The position numbers and the translations under genes are program-made. DNA of 64,000 bases from Cinnamomum chago (lineage: Eukaryota > Streptophyta > Magnoliopsida > Laurales > Lauraceae). The stretch is from the NCBI GenBank assembly GCA_038049695.1, contig CP142452.1, forward strand, positions 52,286,501-52,350,500. The letters run 5' to 3'. Positions within the stretch are counted from its first letter, which is position 1. Each line of letters begins with the position of its first letter. Positions 63,221-64,000 of this stretch are shown in pieces. Under the pieces are notes generated by a model. That model ran no database searches. It saw only the letters and a list, made by a program, of their open reading frames with translations, and was not told where the DNA came from.

Positions 63221-64000
63221 TGATATTGGAAGAGAAACGCAGGTGGATGGTTTGAATGTTATTAAGTTTTTTGAGAAAATCTTAAGTTTTATTACTTGTT
63301 CTTGATCATTGGATACATGTTTGCACATATGCTTCTTGTCACATTTCTATTGATTTCGAAATGCATATGATTTGGTTTTTCTCTCTTGTTAAATCTCTTG
63401 GAACTCTTGGGAATGTATGCATTTTATTTAGTGAAGTTTGTTCATATGGTTTTATAAGGAATGAGGTTGGATTGGCTATTCATGGTTATGTTATAAGTCA
63501 CATTGACTTGAATTGATACTCATTTAATGAGGTGTTTGAATTTAATTGTTCATTGGAGTTTAATGAGGATTTGAAGTGATTTTTGAAGAGAAATGCAAGT
63601 GGATGGTTTGAATGTTATTAAGTTTTATGAGAAAATCTTAAGTTTTATTACTTGTTCTTGATCATTGGATACATGTTTGCACATATGCTTCTTATCACAT
63701 TTCTATTGATTTCGAAATGCATATGAATTGGTTTTTCTCTCTTGTTAAATCTCTTGGAACTCTTGGGAATGTGTGCATTTTATTTAGTGAAGTTTGTTCA
63801 TATGGTTTTATAAGGAATGAGGTTGGATTGGCTATTCATGGTTATGTTATAAGTCACATTGACTTGAATTGATACTCATTTAAAGAGGTGTTTGAATGTA
63901 ATTGTTCATTGGAGTTTAATGAGGATTTGAAGTGATTTTGGAAGAGAAATGCACGTGGATGGTTTGAATGTTATTAAGTTTTATGAGAAAATCTTAAGTT

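Larger units (their letters stand above)
16804..64000 (+). repeat. 356-bp satellite array, right block
   Basis: This continues the same monomer in the same orientation and phase after the LTR insertion. From the phase point at 17025 to that at 63660 there are 131 units in 46635 bp, which is 131 x 356 minus one base. The missing base is at about 48424. No inversion, second transposon or unrelated spacer is visible anywhere in these 47 kb. Compared with the left block, many units carry G instead of C in TTTAGT(C/G)AAGTTTG. Further variants seen only here include TTTGGTCATATGG, GGTTACGTTATAAG, TTTAATCGTTC, GATTAAATC, GCACGTGG, AAACGCAGG, CATATTGTTTTA and GAATGTAATTG. These variants recur at multiples of 356 bp and define the HOR domains listed separately. 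Confidence 0.98.

Noticed and set aside
1-64000. CRISPR array
   Set aside because: The repeats are contiguous 356-bp units without short repeats separated by unique spacers, and no cas gene is present.
1-64000. rRNA, tRNA, telomeric TTTAGGG repeats or a second transposon
   Set aside because: No tRNA A/B box arrangement, rRNA core or telomeric tandem was found. The sequence outside 15055-16798 is satellite throughout.
1-64000. Assembly collapse or duplication as the cause of the HOR pattern
   Set aside because: Private substitutions distinguish most HOR copies, which argues for real copies. The nearly identical 8-mer copies 2 and 3 and the G21 run remain the places where an artefact is hardest to exclude.

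Overview
This window is almost entirely one plant-type tandem satellite array. It is AT-rich, has no intact gene, and every monomer lies in the same head-to-tail orientation. Phasing each unit on the word GATCATTGG (or GATCGTTGG) gives a monomer of 356 bp. From the first phase point (320) to the last (63660) there are 173 units once the single insertion is removed. The span fits 168 units of 356 bp, four of 357 bp and one of 355 bp exactly. Partial units lie at both window edges. The size, the base composition and the inserted plant-type LTR point to centromeric, pericentromeric or other heterochromatin of a flowering plant. I do not recognise the species or the satellite family name.

The only other element is an insertion at 15055-16798 (1744 bp). 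It begins TG and ends CA and is flanked by a perfect 5-bp direct duplication, AAGTT (15050-15054 and 16799-16803). It has no second LTR, primer-binding site or polyprotein, so I read it as a solo LTR of a retrotransposon, probably lying on the minus strand. Removing it and one AAGTT rebuilds a monomer of exactly 356 bp (135 + 221). The element carries a G21 tract, five copies of a ~34-bp internal repeat, a CpG-rich palindrome cluster and a minus-strand TATA box.

The array is not uniform. Diagnostic single-base variants recur at fixed multiples of 356 bp, which shows a patchwork of higher-order repeats (HORs). Left of the LTR are an 8-mer (2849 bp; about 2.5-10.9 kb), a 4-mer (1424 bp; 10.9-13.0 kb) and a 3-mer (1068 bp; 13.4-14.9 kb). 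Right of it are an 11-mer (3916 bp; 19.9-26.6 kb), a short 3-mer stretch (26.6-28.4 kb), and a 15-mer (5340 bp; 29.4-39.0 kb) followed by copies offset by 9, 4 and 12 units to 43.7 kb. Then come 3-mer and 4-mer spacing (44-48 kb), a 10-mer (3560 bp; 50.7-56.5 kb), a 5-mer (1780 bp; 57.3-59.8 kb) and a 4-mer (1424 bp; 59.7-63.2 kb). Some variant cassettes recur tens of kilobases apart.

No protein-coding gene, rRNA, tRNA, CRISPR array or telomeric repeat is supported. The open reading frames of 73-80 codons are by-products of the satellite or LTR sequence. The interest here lies in array architecture and evolution: nested segmental amplification, CpG-decay-type variants used as HOR markers, and a precisely datable LTR insertion.
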